Shown in pieces: positions 42,850 to 51,681 of a stretch of 64,000 nucleotides of DNA. Where the stretch lies: contig NZ_CP187259.1 in NCBI RefSeq assembly GCF_049676595.1, positions 2,480,001 through 2,544,000 of the forward strand, read 5' to 3'. Position numbers and translations under genes: made by a program. The DNA comes from Methanocella_A sp049676595 (lineage in GTDB: Archaea; Halobacteriota; Methanocellia; Methanocellales; Methanocellaceae). How positions within the stretch are numbered: the first letter of the stretch is position 1; every line of letters starts with the position of its first letter. The notes beneath the pieces were generated by a model. The model was not told the origin of the DNA. It saw only the letters and a program-made list of their open reading frames with translations, and made no database searches.

Positions 42850-43038
42850 TCAGCTCTTTCTTCCGACCGCGTGCCAGACTCCGGCCATGCTATCGTACTC
42901 TCCCTCGGGCATGCCCGACAGAGCGCCCACTACATCCTCCGGCGCATCGTGCTGCCGGGCGTAGCTAACGCACTGCTTCTTGTCTGCCGGAAAGTGAATG
43001 CCCTTCAGGTACTTGGATACTTTAGCGGTAGAAACCAT
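42850..43038 (-). CDS. DUF2795 protein
   Basis: 62 residues, matching DUF2795: KVSKYLKGIHFPADKKQCVS near the N-terminus and the helical DAPEDVVGALSGMPEGEY. The family is widespread, small and of unknown function, possibly nucleic-acid related. A GGGAGGT Shine-Dalgarno is six to seven bases before the ATG. Monocistronic. Confidence 0.85.
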   Translation of the reverse strand: MVSTAKVSKYLKGIHFPADKKQCVSYARQHDAPEDVVGALSGMPEGEYDSMAGVWHAVGRKS

Positions 43039-43148
43039 GAGATACCTCCCTTTAAAATCCCTGTGAGCGCGGCAGGTCTATGTATTTTATCTATGTTTTA
43101 ACTGAAAGAGCCAGGTTTCGGGCTTATCGGAAAAAAGTAGAAAAGGTG

Positions 43149-43790
43149 TTACATTGGCACGTAACCCGGGTTTGCATCCAGGGTCGGGGTGTCCAGTTTA
43201 GCACCATACTTTTCGTAATCCTCGTCACTCGACACGTACGAGAGAATCCACAGCGACTTAGTCTGGCCGGGCGCCACGGACGTTTCCATGAACGTCTTGC
43301 CGGTGTCCGGGTCGTAGAATACATCGGCCGTGATCAGGCCGTGCCTGACGCCGTTCTGGTCGAAGTACGAGAACGAAGTCTTCACGTCGGTATCCAGCAC
43401 GATCTGGCGGGTGTTAGACGAGGGGTTGTAGAACTTGACCAGCAGGACGGCCCCGTGGTTCGCGGCTTTCGTCGAGACGCCGCCCAGCGGGAAAGGCATC
43501 TTCCAGTCGGCCGTGTCGTAGTAGATCTTATCCAGCCGGACCTTCATGCCCCCGGGCAGGTACTGCTCCCGGTTGACATTGACCTCCTTGTAGCCGCCGA
43601 GCCAGTGCGAAGGCGCCGGCGTCGCAGTGACCGGAGGCTGCTGAGTAGTGATGACCCCTGGCGTGATATCCGTCGGGTAAGGTGTAGGAGTCGGCGAAAC
43701 CTTGCCGCCAGTACCACCCAAGGGTAAGGTACAGCCCGCCGCGGAAAGCGTGAGCAAGCCGATGATAAGCACTAATACGATTTTTTTCAC
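43149..43790 (-). CDS. Lipoprotein, DUF4352-like
   Basis: 213 residues. A signal peptide (about 3-19) ends in SAAGC (lipobox), then a Pro/Thr-rich linker to about 60 and a beta-sandwich-like region (about 68-195; AVLLVKFYNPSSNTRQIVLD), as in DUF4352 telokin-like lipoproteins. The start is a GTG. The layout resembles the lipoprotein at 21716. It is probably anchored on the outer face of the membrane; its ligand is unknown. Confidence 0.75.
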   Translation of the reverse strand: MKKIVLVLIIGLLTLSAAGCTLPLGGTGGKVSPTPTPYPTDITPGVITTQQPPVTATPAPSHWLGGYKEVNVNREQYLPGGMKVRLDKIYYDTADWKMPFPLGGVSTKAANHGAVLLVKFYNPSSNTRQIVLDTDVKTSFSYFDQNGVRHGLITADVFYDPDTGKTFMETSVAPGQTKSLWILSYVSSDEDYEKYGAKLDTPTLDANPGYVPM

Positions 43791-44035
43791 AGTTTCAGCC
43801 CTCCCTGATCGAATGAATCAAAAGCTGTTCCTGCTTATAAACATTATCTTACCTTCCGTCAGCAATATGCGATTATAGATCAGGCACCTGCAACTAAACC
43901 GGGCTTCGCCCGGGTATCACGGCCAGCCTGAAACATCGCAGGATAAATGCTAATATTTATCACTGGCTCAATCAATCCATGCCACCGTAATCCCGGCTCA
44001 ACTTTATTCTCCGGCAGATCAATCCACCTTTGATC

Positions 44036-44374
44036 ATGGTTAAAATACCGCGCAGGATTCTCGGCCATAGGTGGGACTCGTGGGACAACTTACTCCTGGC
44101 AGCGGCGATCTTCATCGACATTGCCGACTTCATACCGTTCAACCTGCCCATATCAGCCATGGAGGCAGTGTTCCTGATGTACCTCGGCATATCCCCTTCG
44201 AGGACCATCATCGCAGGTATTATTGATTTCATACCAGTCGTACACTTCTTCCCGTGGTGCACACTGGCTGTGCTGCACATGAGGTACGGCGTCAACCTGG
44301 GCGGATTGTCAAAGCTGTTTATCGAAGAAAAGCCGCAGGCGGGGCATGAGAGACATTATGTGCAGAGTGGATGA
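44036..44374 (+). CDS. Small membrane protein, unknown
   Basis: 112 residues from the ATG at 44036 (a TTG six bases earlier is possible). Two to three hydrophobic segments (about 18-38, 42-58 and 62-82: LLLAAAIFIDIADFIPFNLP, AVFLMYLGISP, IIDFIPVVHFFPWCTLAVLH) and polar ends. No family recognised. No clear Shine-Dalgarno is seen. It converges with the PKD-domain gene. Confidence 0.6.
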   Translation: MVKIPRRILGHRWDSWDNLLLAAAIFIDIADFIPFNLPISAMEAVFLMYLGISPSRTIIAGIIDFIPVVHFFPWCTLAVLHMRYGVNLGGLSKLFIEEKPQAGHERHYVQSG

Positions 44375-44384
44375 AAAAAACTAA

Positions 44385-44945
44385 TTAAAAGTGGCGTACA
44401 GGGTTATCCGCATTTCCCTTTTCGCCACCGCGCTTGCTCTTATCCGGCTTTTTAGGGGTATCAGGCTTCTTGATCCTGTCAGGCTTTTTGATGGTGTCCG
44501 GCGCCTTGCCGAAGTCGGGCTTCTTGTAAACTGGCTTGTCGGGACCATCGCCAGGCTTGACCGGGTAAACAGGTACCGGGACAACACGGATAGGCTGGGG
44601 CGTGGCGGCCGGGGCCGGGGTTACGATGATCTCGCTGCCGGCGGTGCTGGACTCGTACCCGTCAGTGACGGTCAGCGTAACATTGTATGTGCCCGGGGTC
44701 TGGAAGGTATAGGTAGGGTCCTGCCTGGTAGAGGAGCTGCCGTCGCCGAAGTCCCACTGCCAGCCGGACGGATTGCCTGTACTGCGGTCCATAAAGTGGA
44801 CAGTCAAGGGTGCTGCTCCGGTCCTGACGTCCGAGCTGAAGCTCGCCATAAGAGTTTCTTCTTCGGGGTGGGCTGTTGCTACTGCGCTTAGTGATGCTAC
44901 GAGGGCCAGGATCATGGCTATTTGTAGAAATCTCAATAGTTTCAT
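44385..44945 (-). CDS. Secreted PKD-domain protein with Lys/Pro-rich tail
   Basis: 186 residues. Signal peptide (about 5-25) and one PKD domain (about 32-112) with the signatures SGWQWDFGDGSSSTRQDPTY and GTYNVTLTVTD. The tail (about 120-186) iterates KKPD-type units (KPDFGKAP, IKKPDRIKKPD, PKKPDKSK), strongly basic and proline-rich, which may bind the envelope polymer. PKD domains are common on archaeal cell surfaces for protein-protein or carbohydrate contact. AGGTGAC precedes the ATG. Monocistronic. Confidence 0.85.
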   Translation of the reverse strand: MKLLRFLQIAMILALVASLSAVATAHPEEETLMASFSSDVRTGAAPLTVHFMDRSTGNPSGWQWDFGDGSSSTRQDPTYTFQTPGTYNVTLTVTDGYESSTAGSEIIVTPAPAATPQPIRVVPVPVYPVKPGDGPDKPVYKKPDFGKAPDTIKKPDRIKKPDTPKKPDKSKRGGEKGNADNPVRHF

Positions 44946-45030
44946 CGTTTTTTGTCACCTTGGGGGTAGATTATGGTCGTTTATTGATAAAACGGCCGAT
45001 TTGTTGGGTAATATGAGTAAGATGGCGAAA

Positions 45031-45041
45031 TGGTATAAATA
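45031..45041 (+). promoter_or_regulatory. TATA box in front of a short reading frame
   Basis: TGGTATAAATA, centred about 25 bases before the TTG at 45061, would produce a leaderless transcript starting there. Confidence 0.45.
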
Positions 45042-45060
45042 GTTTCATTTTGGGGCTAAA

Positions 45061-45180
45061 TTGGACCTCGGCAGGGCCACGATACCCGGATGGTCCATGG
45101 GCGCCAGCGTCGACCTGGAATTCGCTGCCAGGCAGAAGCGATTGGCTGGTGAGGTAGCCGTTGCGAAACTCGTCACTTGA
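45061..45180 (+). CDS. Possible leaderless small ORF or gene remnant
   Basis: A 39-codon frame from a TTG to TGA; an in-frame stop (45040s) lies just upstream, so it cannot be longer. It reads MDLGRATIPGWSM... ending AVAKLVT, with codon choice like the neighbouring genes. The TATA box at 45031 is at the correct distance for a leaderless start. It may be a small gene or the end of a decayed one; an overlapping reverse frame (44971-45186) seems less likely. The rest of 44946-45403 holds a promoter and nothing else. Confidence 0.3.
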   Translation: MDLGRATIPGWSMGASVDLEFAARQKRLAGEVAVAKLVT

Positions 45181-45308
45181 GATCAAGCGGATGACTTGTA
45201 CGAGTACTTTTCTCTTATTACAGGTGAATGAACGTCAAATATAAGTTTGTCATATTTCTTTTTTATATGGTTATTTTGCCAGTAATTGTTTGACGATCCC
45301 CAGAGGAC

Positions 45309-45318
45309 GTATAAATAG
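45309..45318 (+). promoter_or_regulatory. TATA box for the beta-propeller gene at 45404
   Basis: GTATAAATAG, a strong archaeal TATA box about 90 bases before the ATG, implying a leader of roughly 65 bases that contains the AGGAAGTG Shine-Dalgarno. Confidence 0.55.
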
Positions 45319-45403
45319 TCCATAAACAGACCCATCTTTTGCCAAAAGAATTGTAAGCAACAGCCGGCTGCCCTTACACATTTCTGGCCCAGGAAGTGTA
45401 ACT

Positions 45404-46636
45404 ATGAATTGGAGAAAATCTTACGCATATCCATGCTGTCGCAGAACATTGCTCGCGATGAGCGTTCTGTTCATCGTATTGTGCACGAACGTGCTCCCGG
45501 CTGCCGCGATGACGCCCATGAGTAACGGGGCAGATGTGCTGGAAAATTATGTCATATTAACCTCCCCTTCGACGCATGCAAACGTCGCGGCTCCGACGAA
45601 ATATCTCCTTGCCGAAGTGAACTATCTGGACAACGATCTGGAATTAATAGAGGAGGATACCGGCAAGGTCATATCCACGATGAAGGTTGGTCAAGGCCCC
45701 CTCAGTGTGATGCCCTGTCCTGGTACAATGGACGCTGCCGTTCTGAACGAGGACAATAAGATCGTTATCGTAAACATGTCGAGCAAGGAAGTCCTCGCGA
45801 ACATCTACCTGGTACCGAAGGACGCCGGCGGCATCGGCACCATCGACTGGACGGGCAGCGTGGATCACATATTCTGGCGCCACGACGGGAAATACCTCTA
45901 CGTCGTCACTAACACGTTCCTGGCAGTCATCAACGCCCAGACCTACCAGGTAGAGAAATGTTACGACGTCGTCGGCTCCCGCGTGGCTGCTGACATCAGC
46001 CCCGACGGCTCCACTATGCTCCTGTTCAGGAAAGTAAAAGATAGCACCTACATGGTCGATCGGCTGAACACCACGTCCAACGTCATTGAGAAGAGCAGGC
46101 TCTTCAACCTGAGCTTCGACGCGACGAACGTCGGCCCCCTGAAGTTCTCGCCGAACGGCACGGTTGCCTATACGTTCATCGATGACATGGGTTCCACGGG
46201 CTGGATAGGCGTCGAGCCTAACCTCGTCGTGATCAACAGCGGCACGCTGGACGTTCAGATGATCGAGGACGCGCTCCCGAACGTGAAATCGGCTTCCAGG
46301 ATTAACCGCATGGACCTGGAAGTCAGCCCGGACGGCAAACGCCTTTACATGCTCTATTCGAGCTGCGAGCTTATGAAGATCCGATGGTCCGAGATTCACA
46401 CCTATAACCTGGAGAACTGTACCTATGAGAGCACGTTCTATTCGGATGCCCGGCAGATGGGGGCGATTGCCCTGAGTGCCGACGGTGGTCGGATCTATGT
46501 GGCAAATTACTGCGATTACTTTTCGCGGGCGAACACGATCGGCATCCTGAACGCCACGGATGGCCAGACAACGGGCCACATCGAAGTCGGCTACGGGCCG
46601 ATGGACGTTAAGCTCGTGCCAGTGGCAAAAGCCTGA
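45404..46636 (+). CDS. Secreted beta-propeller (YVTN/WD40-like) protein
   Basis: 410 residues. Signal peptide at about 14-36 (LLAMSVLFIVLCTNVLPAAA). The rest consists of repeated four-strand blades of the YVTN type, for example DGKYLYVVTNTFLAVINAQT, VAADISPDGSTMLLF, EVSPDGKRLYMLYS and LSADGGRIYVANY. Such propellers are common surface proteins of methanogens and bind partners rather than catalyse. It probably forms an operon with the next gene (17-base gap, GAGGGGG Shine-Dalgarno). Confidence 0.82.
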   Translation: MNWRKSYAYPCCRRTLLAMSVLFIVLCTNVLPAAAMTPMSNGADVLENYVILTSPSTHANVAAPTKYLLAEVNYLDNDLELIEEDTGKVISTMKVGQGPLSVMPCPGTMDAAVLNEDNKIVIVNMSSKEVLANIYLVPKDAGGIGTIDWTGSVDHIFWRHDGKYLYVVTNTFLAVINAQTYQVEKCYDVVGSRVAADISPDGSTMLLFRKVKDSTYMVDRLNTTSNVIEKSRLFNLSFDATNVGPLKFSPNGTVAYTFIDDMGSTGWIGVEPNLVVINSGTLDVQMIEDALPNVKSASRINRMDLEVSPDGKRLYMLYSSCELMKIRWSEIHTYNLENCTYESTFYSDARQMGAIALSADGGRIYVANYCDYFSRANTIGILNATDGQTTGHIEVGYGPMDVKLVPVAKA

Positions 46637-46653
46637 GAGAGGGGGCGGAAATA

Positions 46654-47127
46654 ATGAAAAGATACCTGATACCCCTCTTGATGGCGTTGCTGATACTGAC
46701 GGCTTCCGTCCCGGGCTACTGCTATACCAATACAGTCGCCAAAAAGACGAATGTCAACGCTTCGGAATATGAAAGCCTGACACAGGCAGGCATGAGCACA
46801 GGTGCGAAGATCGGCCTCGGTACCGGCGCTGTGCTCGGTGCCGGCGTTACGGCGGGCGTCGGCACTTACGTCGTGATACAGGTAACCTCTGCCTCACTCG
46901 CATCCTGGCATGCGGCTATGACTCCCGTCGCCCTGGGTACCATAGAACGTATATATCTCAGCTCCATGGGTGAGTACGTTATTGCCCCGGCCATAGGTGT
47001 CGGAGGTGCCGCCTCCGGAGCGTCAGTGGCTTCTGTAGCGGCGCCCATCATCGTCGCAGCAGGAGTCGCCACAGTAGTGATGGTCGTAACTGCCACAGGT
47101 ATATTCATAATCTGGAGCGCGTCGTGA
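46654..47127 (+). CDS. Secreted glycine-zipper hydrophobic protein, unknown
   Basis: 157 residues. After a signal peptide (1-25, ending VPGYCYT) comes a polar stretch, then long Gly/Ala/Val-rich hydrophobic segments with GxxxG spacing (GAKIGLGTGAVLGAGVTAGV, and about 105-155). Glycine-zipper helices pack tightly and occur in membrane-inserting or pore-like proteins. No family recognised. It follows the beta-propeller gene by 17 bases, so they are likely co-expressed and may interact outside the cell. Confidence 0.65.
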   Translation: MKRYLIPLLMALLILTASVPGYCYTNTVAKKTNVNASEYESLTQAGMSTGAKIGLGTGAVLGAGVTAGVGTYVVIQVTSASLASWHAAMTPVALGTIERIYLSSMGEYVIAPAIGVGGAASGASVASVAAPIIVAAGVATVVMVVTATGIFIIWSAS

Positions 47128-47202
47128 GCTTGTAGATGCTAAAAACGTTTTCCTATTTTTCCTGAACATAATTGGGCAGGAGCGCCCGGCAACAACAAAA
47201 GT

Positions 47203-47212
47203 ATTATATAAC
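47203..47212 (+). promoter_or_regulatory. TATA box for the membrane protein at 47236
   Basis: ATTATATAAC centred about 29 bases before the ATG at 47236, which implies an almost leaderless transcript separate from the preceding pair. Confidence 0.5.
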
Positions 47213-47235
47213 GGCTTAATTATCCCCAGTAGTAA

Positions 47236-48786
47236 ATGTCTGACAGGAAAGCCATCGAGATTATACTTATTATCCTTATAGCGTTCGGCATTCTCAGCAG
47301 CCTGCTGGCTTCGCTCAATCTCGACCTGAACAGTGATACGGTGGTTCCGGGGCTGGTCGCGATGGAAATTGTCAAGCATGGCAACTTTGATTTTACATAT
47401 CCTGTTGATGATCCTTACCTGTTTACAGACATCTTTACCTTCCATTTCCTGCCGCAGGCGCTTTCGGGCTTCGACCCCACAGTTTTGAGGCTTACTGCGT
47501 TCTTCGTGTTCCTGCTGGTTGTGGCCGTGTTCTCTTACCTGGTCTACAAGTTTTCGAACCTGACGAGCGCCCTCATTTTTGCCGCGCTCTTCACCAACAT
47601 CCAGCCGGGAGCTTCATACCTTTTCCTGTCCCCTGAATACCACGTCGGCTCCCTGCTCTTCGCCGGAATCTTTATTCTCCTCTTCCACACGGAGATCATC
47701 CGAAAATTACCTTTCTACGCTGTCGTAGTGCTGGCATTTGGGGTGGGGCTCATCGTCCTGTCGGACTCGATCATCCTGGCCTTCTTCATTGTACCATACA
47801 TAGGCTACTGTGTCTACAATCTCTGGGCAAAGAAGGCAGATGAGGCTCCAGCGACCGGCAGCAAGAAGGAGAAGGCAGCGAAGGCTGAACAGCATAATAA
47901 AGAGGTTTCGAGGATTACAGGCGTGCTCGTGCTCCTGGGGGTTTCGACGGTCGGCGCCTACGTGCTGAAGATGAACAACTTCTTCCTCAACAGCGTGCAT
48001 ATGTTTTTAATCACCACCAAGACCGGGGAAGTAAGCGGCATCGGCGAGCGTTTCACGAGGTTCGTGGACTCGCTGCTTCTGCCGGTGAACCATAACTTGT
48101 TTAACGTCGTGAGCAGCGGCATTAACTGGTATGACTTCGCCATTGCGGTGATATTTATCCTGGTCATTGGCTACTCAGTTGTCCGGCGGAATTCAAAAGC
48201 CAATTACCTCTACTGGATGTTCCTGCTGTCGGCGCTATTCGTGTTCGCAGCCTTCGTCTTAACTACACTCGGTGACGGAGGTTCTTCCAGGTTCCTCATA
48301 TTCATGGCTGTGTCACTATTCTCGGTGATCGCATTAGCGTATAAGCCGGAAAAAGTGGGACTTAATCCAAATACCATGCTACTGGCAGCGGTGATCATCC
48401 TGATCCTCGCGACGATCGCCGCAAATATCGCTACAATAACCGGCTATGACTATCAGCCGAACAAGGAAGACTATGCCCTTATCAGCTACCTGGAAGACAA
48501 AAACCTGAAATACGGGTACAGTGACCTCTGGACCGCAAATAAGCTGATATACCTGTCAAAAGGTGAGCTTCTTTACCCCAGAGTTAAGCTCGTCGACAAC
48601 ATGTTCAAGGTCGAAGGCATGCTGATAGCGCCGCGCTGGTACAATGTGGTCGATTCACAGGAAACCAGAAGCTTGCTGGTACATATAAACGATTCGTTGT
48701 ATAGCGACGCTCAAAAGGTAATAGAGATGCGTGCGCCGAGCAATACTTACTATTTCGAGGACTATACGATCTACCAGTTTAAGTAA
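47236..48786 (+). CDS. Polytopic membrane protein, glycosyltransferase-C-like
   Basis: 516 residues with about ten to eleven TM segments in the first ~400, then a soluble outer domain of ~110 residues. The first outer loop has acidic NSDTVVPGLVAMEIVKHGNF, similar in placement to the catalytic Asp loop of GT-C (Dol-P-sugar dependent) enzymes. A charged cytoplasmic insert (about 200-225: GSKKEKAAKAEQHNKE) breaks the TM series. No specific family is certain. A role in surface glycan or lipid modification is inferred. It may act with the two secreted proteins upstream. Confidence 0.65.
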   Translation: MSDRKAIEIILIILIAFGILSSLLASLNLDLNSDTVVPGLVAMEIVKHGNFDFTYPVDDPYLFTDIFTFHFLPQALSGFDPTVLRLTAFFVFLLVVAVFSYLVYKFSNLTSALIFAALFTNIQPGASYLFLSPEYHVGSLLFAGIFILLFHTEIIRKLPFYAVVVLAFGVGLIVLSDSIILAFFIVPYIGYCVYNLWAKKADEAPATGSKKEKAAKAEQHNKEVSRITGVLVLLGVSTVGAYVLKMNNFFLNSVHMFLITTKTGEVSGIGERFTRFVDSLLLPVNHNLFNVVSSGINWYDFAIAVIFILVIGYSVVRRNSKANYLYWMFLLSALFVFAAFVLTTLGDGGSSRFLIFMAVSLFSVIALAYKPEKVGLNPNTMLLAAVIILILATIAANIATITGYDYQPNKEDYALISYLEDKNLKYGYSDLWTANKLIYLSKGELLYPRVKLVDNMFKVEGMLIAPRWYNVVDSQETRSLLVHINDSLYSDAQKVIEMRAPSNTYYFEDYTIYQFK

Positions 48787-48884
48787 GGTAGACTCGATTA
48801 CATTTCAACATTGTACCATTAAGCTGTCCGGGCAGTAATTCAAGCTCTTCGAGGACCTGCTCGATCTTGGTCGCCCATACGAAA

Positions 48885-51557
48885 TTAGTAAAAATTGGTA
48901 TCGCCCGAGGCAGGCAACATGACAATAAACCGGCTACCTTTACCGTATTCTCCGGGTACTCGATCTTCAGCCCAGATTTTGCCGTGGACGCTCTCGACTA
49001 CGGCTTTCATCAGCTGCAGACCCAGCCCCAGCCGTCTCGTCTTAACCCTCTCGATCGCCAGGTCCGCAAACAGGTACTTCTTCCGCTCGTCGGAAATGCC
49101 GGGGCCGGTATCCTCTACAGTAACCTTATAAAACGGCTGAGATGCTTCCGTGACCTTGCTGATGCGGATGGTGATCGATAGCGAGCCCCTGGAATGCTTG
49201 ACCGCGTTTTCCACGAGGTGGGAAAAAGCATCACCCAGGTATTTGTTACCCATGACCTGGCATCCCCGGACAGGCAGATAATCGATCTTGATCTCCCGGC
49301 CGGGGACACAAGGATTCTTTGCCACAACGTTAGCGAGCAATTCTCCGAGGTCCATCAGCTCCAGGGATAGCTCACCGGTCTTGACTCGCTGGATCTTCTT
49401 CACGTCGTTGATGAGTTTCGTGCTGTTCTGGAGGAGTTCCACAGGCTTGGTGATCAGGTCCTTCTCTTCGCCTTTTAAATCCAAAATATCCACGGCCAGC
49501 TCGAGGTAGCCCATGGTGGCATGGTTCAGGTTGCCAATGTCGTGGCTCATCAGATCGACGTACAGCTCGGCCCGATTCTTAGCTTCTTCAAGCGCTTCCT
49601 CGGCTTTTTTACGCTTCGTGATATCGATGATTGTCCCGACTCCGGCAGGCTCTCCCTTGTACTCGATCCGCCCGGCCGAGAGAAGCGCCCAGCCATCTTC
49701 GCCGTTTTTCCGGAGGTACTTAAACTCGTACAGCGACGGTACGGGCTGGTTCAGCTTCCGGGCAAAAGCGCGCTCAGTCACCATCGCCCTGAAGTCCGGG
49801 TGGACGATATCCCCGAACTTCATGGCCCGTAGCTCATCCTGCGAATAGCCGACCATTCTTTCTGCCGACGGGTTTACGTAGACGATCTGGTCTCCCTGGT
49901 ACAGGATAATTGCAGCCGGGGAAGTCTCGGCCAGAACCCGGAACTTTTCTTCGCTCTCCCGCAAAATTGCTTCAGCCTGCCGGAGCTCCGTGATGTCCCG
50001 GATGGACTCGATGGCGCCGATCAGCTTTCCGTTCCGGTCGAACAGAGGAGTAGCTTTTGCCCAGGTCACCAGAGGCTTGCGCTGCGGCCCGATGAAGGAC
50101 GCCTCCGCGGTAACTTCACGCCTGGCCCGCCGAATGTTCGTGTAGTGCTGTTTTTGGATCTCGGCATCCGGCTCGAAGATCAGGTCGATAAGGATCGGCC
50201 TTCGCTCCCCATAGATCGGAATCGCATACTCAAAGTTGCCCTTACCCACGACATCTGCGGCTTTCACCCCGGTCAGGTCCTCCATGGCCCTGTTCCACAC
50301 GAGAGTCTTCTTATCGCGGTCGATGACGAGGGTCGCGTCCGGGAGGTGGTCGATAATGTTGGCCAGCTGCCGCCGGGATTGTAAAAGGGCTTCTTCAACC
50401 TGTTTCCGATCGGTGATGTCCTGGCTGATACCGTACACCCACCTGATATCTCCGGCTGGCTCGCGGACGATCTTATCTGCCAGCGTGTATACATGCCGCA
50501 TTCTGCCGTTCGGCAAGATGATGCTGTAGTCGATACTGCCCAGCCACCCCTCCCTGCGGATGCTGTCGAACCTGCCGGATACCATTGCCCTGTCGTCCGG
50601 ATTTACCCGGGAGAGCAGCCAGCCCAGGGTCGGCTGCAGCTCCTGCGGCCGGTACCCGAAAATCCGGAAGCCTTCGTCGGACATGTTGATCTCGCCCGTC
50701 TGCGGATTCCAGGCCCAGTTGCCCACGTGGGCCATCTCCTGGGATTTTGCGAGGATGAACTGGCTTTTTTTCAAAGCCTTCTCCGCCAGCTTGCGCTCCG
50801 TGATATCCCTGGCTTCCACGATCAACCGGGTAACATTACCCTCGTCGTCGATGAGAGGGACGATTGAAAAGTCGGTATAATAATAGCTGCCGTCAGGGGC
50901 CCGGTGGTTGGCTTCGAAACGGATGAACTTACCTTCCGCAGCCTTGCTGATATCGGCACGTAGCTGCTCCTGCTGCTCCCGGGAATGGGTCCACCAGGGA
51001 GTAGCCCAGAAGGGCTTTCCGAGGACATCCGCCACCGGTGAATCGATATACTTTAATGCAGCCCTGTTTACCTCCAGAAGCGTACCGTCAGGCGCCAGCA
51101 GCCCGATGAACTCGAAGGTCCAGTTAAAGATCGCCCAGCACTTCTGCTCGCTTTCCCTGAGCGCCTGCTCCACATTTTTCTGATCGGTGATGTCCCGGAC
51201 GATGGCGATCAGCACGCGGGCACCATCCAGTATAATACCCCTGAAGCTTACTTCGACCTGAAAAGTGCTTCCGTCTTTCCGCTGGTGAACTGTTTCGTAG
51301 ACAGATCCCTTCTCAAAAGCCTCAGCTAATTGCCTGTTAGTAGATTCCATCTCACCCGGGGCACGAATGTCCCGGATACTGAGCGATAGCAGTTCCTCGC
51401 GAGAAAAGCCGTATTTCTTGACAGCAGCGTTATTGGCATCGAGTATTTTCCCACTGAGGTCAAGCAGGAATATCTGATCCAGAGCACATTCGAAAAGTAG
51501 CTCGTACTTTGATCGCAACGTATCTAGATCAATCGGTCCTCGGTAGCCACTATCCAT
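48885..51557 (-). CDS. Five-PAS cytoplasmic sensor histidine kinase
   Basis: About 890 residues. Five PAS domains (about 10-130, 135-260, 265-385, 390-515, 520-640), each closing with DITxxK/DITELR. The kinase core has the variant H-box LMSHDIGNLNHATM, related to the GHDINNLNQ box of the kinases at 2967 and 4849, followed by an N box (FSHLVENAVKHS), EDTGPGISDE and RLGLGLQLMK. The gene is preceded by a TATA-like TTAATATATTC about 25 bases from the ATG at 51557, so the mRNA may be leaderless. No receiver gene is adjacent. It converges with the gene at 47236. Confidence 0.9.
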   Translation of the reverse strand: MDSGYRGPIDLDTLRSKYELLFECALDQIFLLDLSGKILDANNAAVKKYGFSREELLSLSIRDIRAPGEMESTNRQLAEAFEKGSVYETVHQRKDGSTFQVEVSFRGIILDGARVLIAIVRDITDQKNVEQALRESEQKCWAIFNWTFEFIGLLAPDGTLLEVNRAALKYIDSPVADVLGKPFWATPWWTHSREQQEQLRADISKAAEGKFIRFEANHRAPDGSYYYTDFSIVPLIDDEGNVTRLIVEARDITERKLAEKALKKSQFILAKSQEMAHVGNWAWNPQTGEINMSDEGFRIFGYRPQELQPTLGWLLSRVNPDDRAMVSGRFDSIRREGWLGSIDYSIILPNGRMRHVYTLADKIVREPAGDIRWVYGISQDITDRKQVEEALLQSRRQLANIIDHLPDATLVIDRDKKTLVWNRAMEDLTGVKAADVVGKGNFEYAIPIYGERRPILIDLIFEPDAEIQKQHYTNIRRARREVTAEASFIGPQRKPLVTWAKATPLFDRNGKLIGAIESIRDITELRQAEAILRESEEKFRVLAETSPAAIILYQGDQIVYVNPSAERMVGYSQDELRAMKFGDIVHPDFRAMVTERAFARKLNQPVPSLYEFKYLRKNGEDGWALLSAGRIEYKGEPAGVGTIIDITKRKKAEEALEEAKNRAELYVDLMSHDIGNLNHATMGYLELAVDILDLKGEEKDLITKPVELLQNSTKLINDVKKIQRVKTGELSLELMDLGELLANVVAKNPCVPGREIKIDYLPVRGCQVMGNKYLGDAFSHLVENAVKHSRGSLSITIRISKVTEASQPFYKVTVEDTGPGISDERKKYLFADLAIERVKTRRLGLGLQLMKAVVESVHGKIWAEDRVPGEYGKGSRFIVMLPASGDTNFY

Positions 51558-51681
51558 CAAATATAAACTCGATTGAATATATTAATATAATTTATTAGTA
51601 AGGATAAGTCGGGATCGAGTAATAGTAGGAAGGAGATACTATCTCCCCATGGTTGCTGATAGTATAGCTTTTAAAGAGTTA

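Noticed and set aside
43902..43916. CCGGGCTTCGCCCGG hairpin considered as a terminator
   Set aside because: It lies between two divergently oriented gene starts and has no T-run, so nothing would be terminated there.
44971..45186. 71-residue reverse frame in a gene-free gap
   Set aside because: No Shine-Dalgarno or promoter in that direction; a forward frame with a matching TATA box fits better, though neither is certain.
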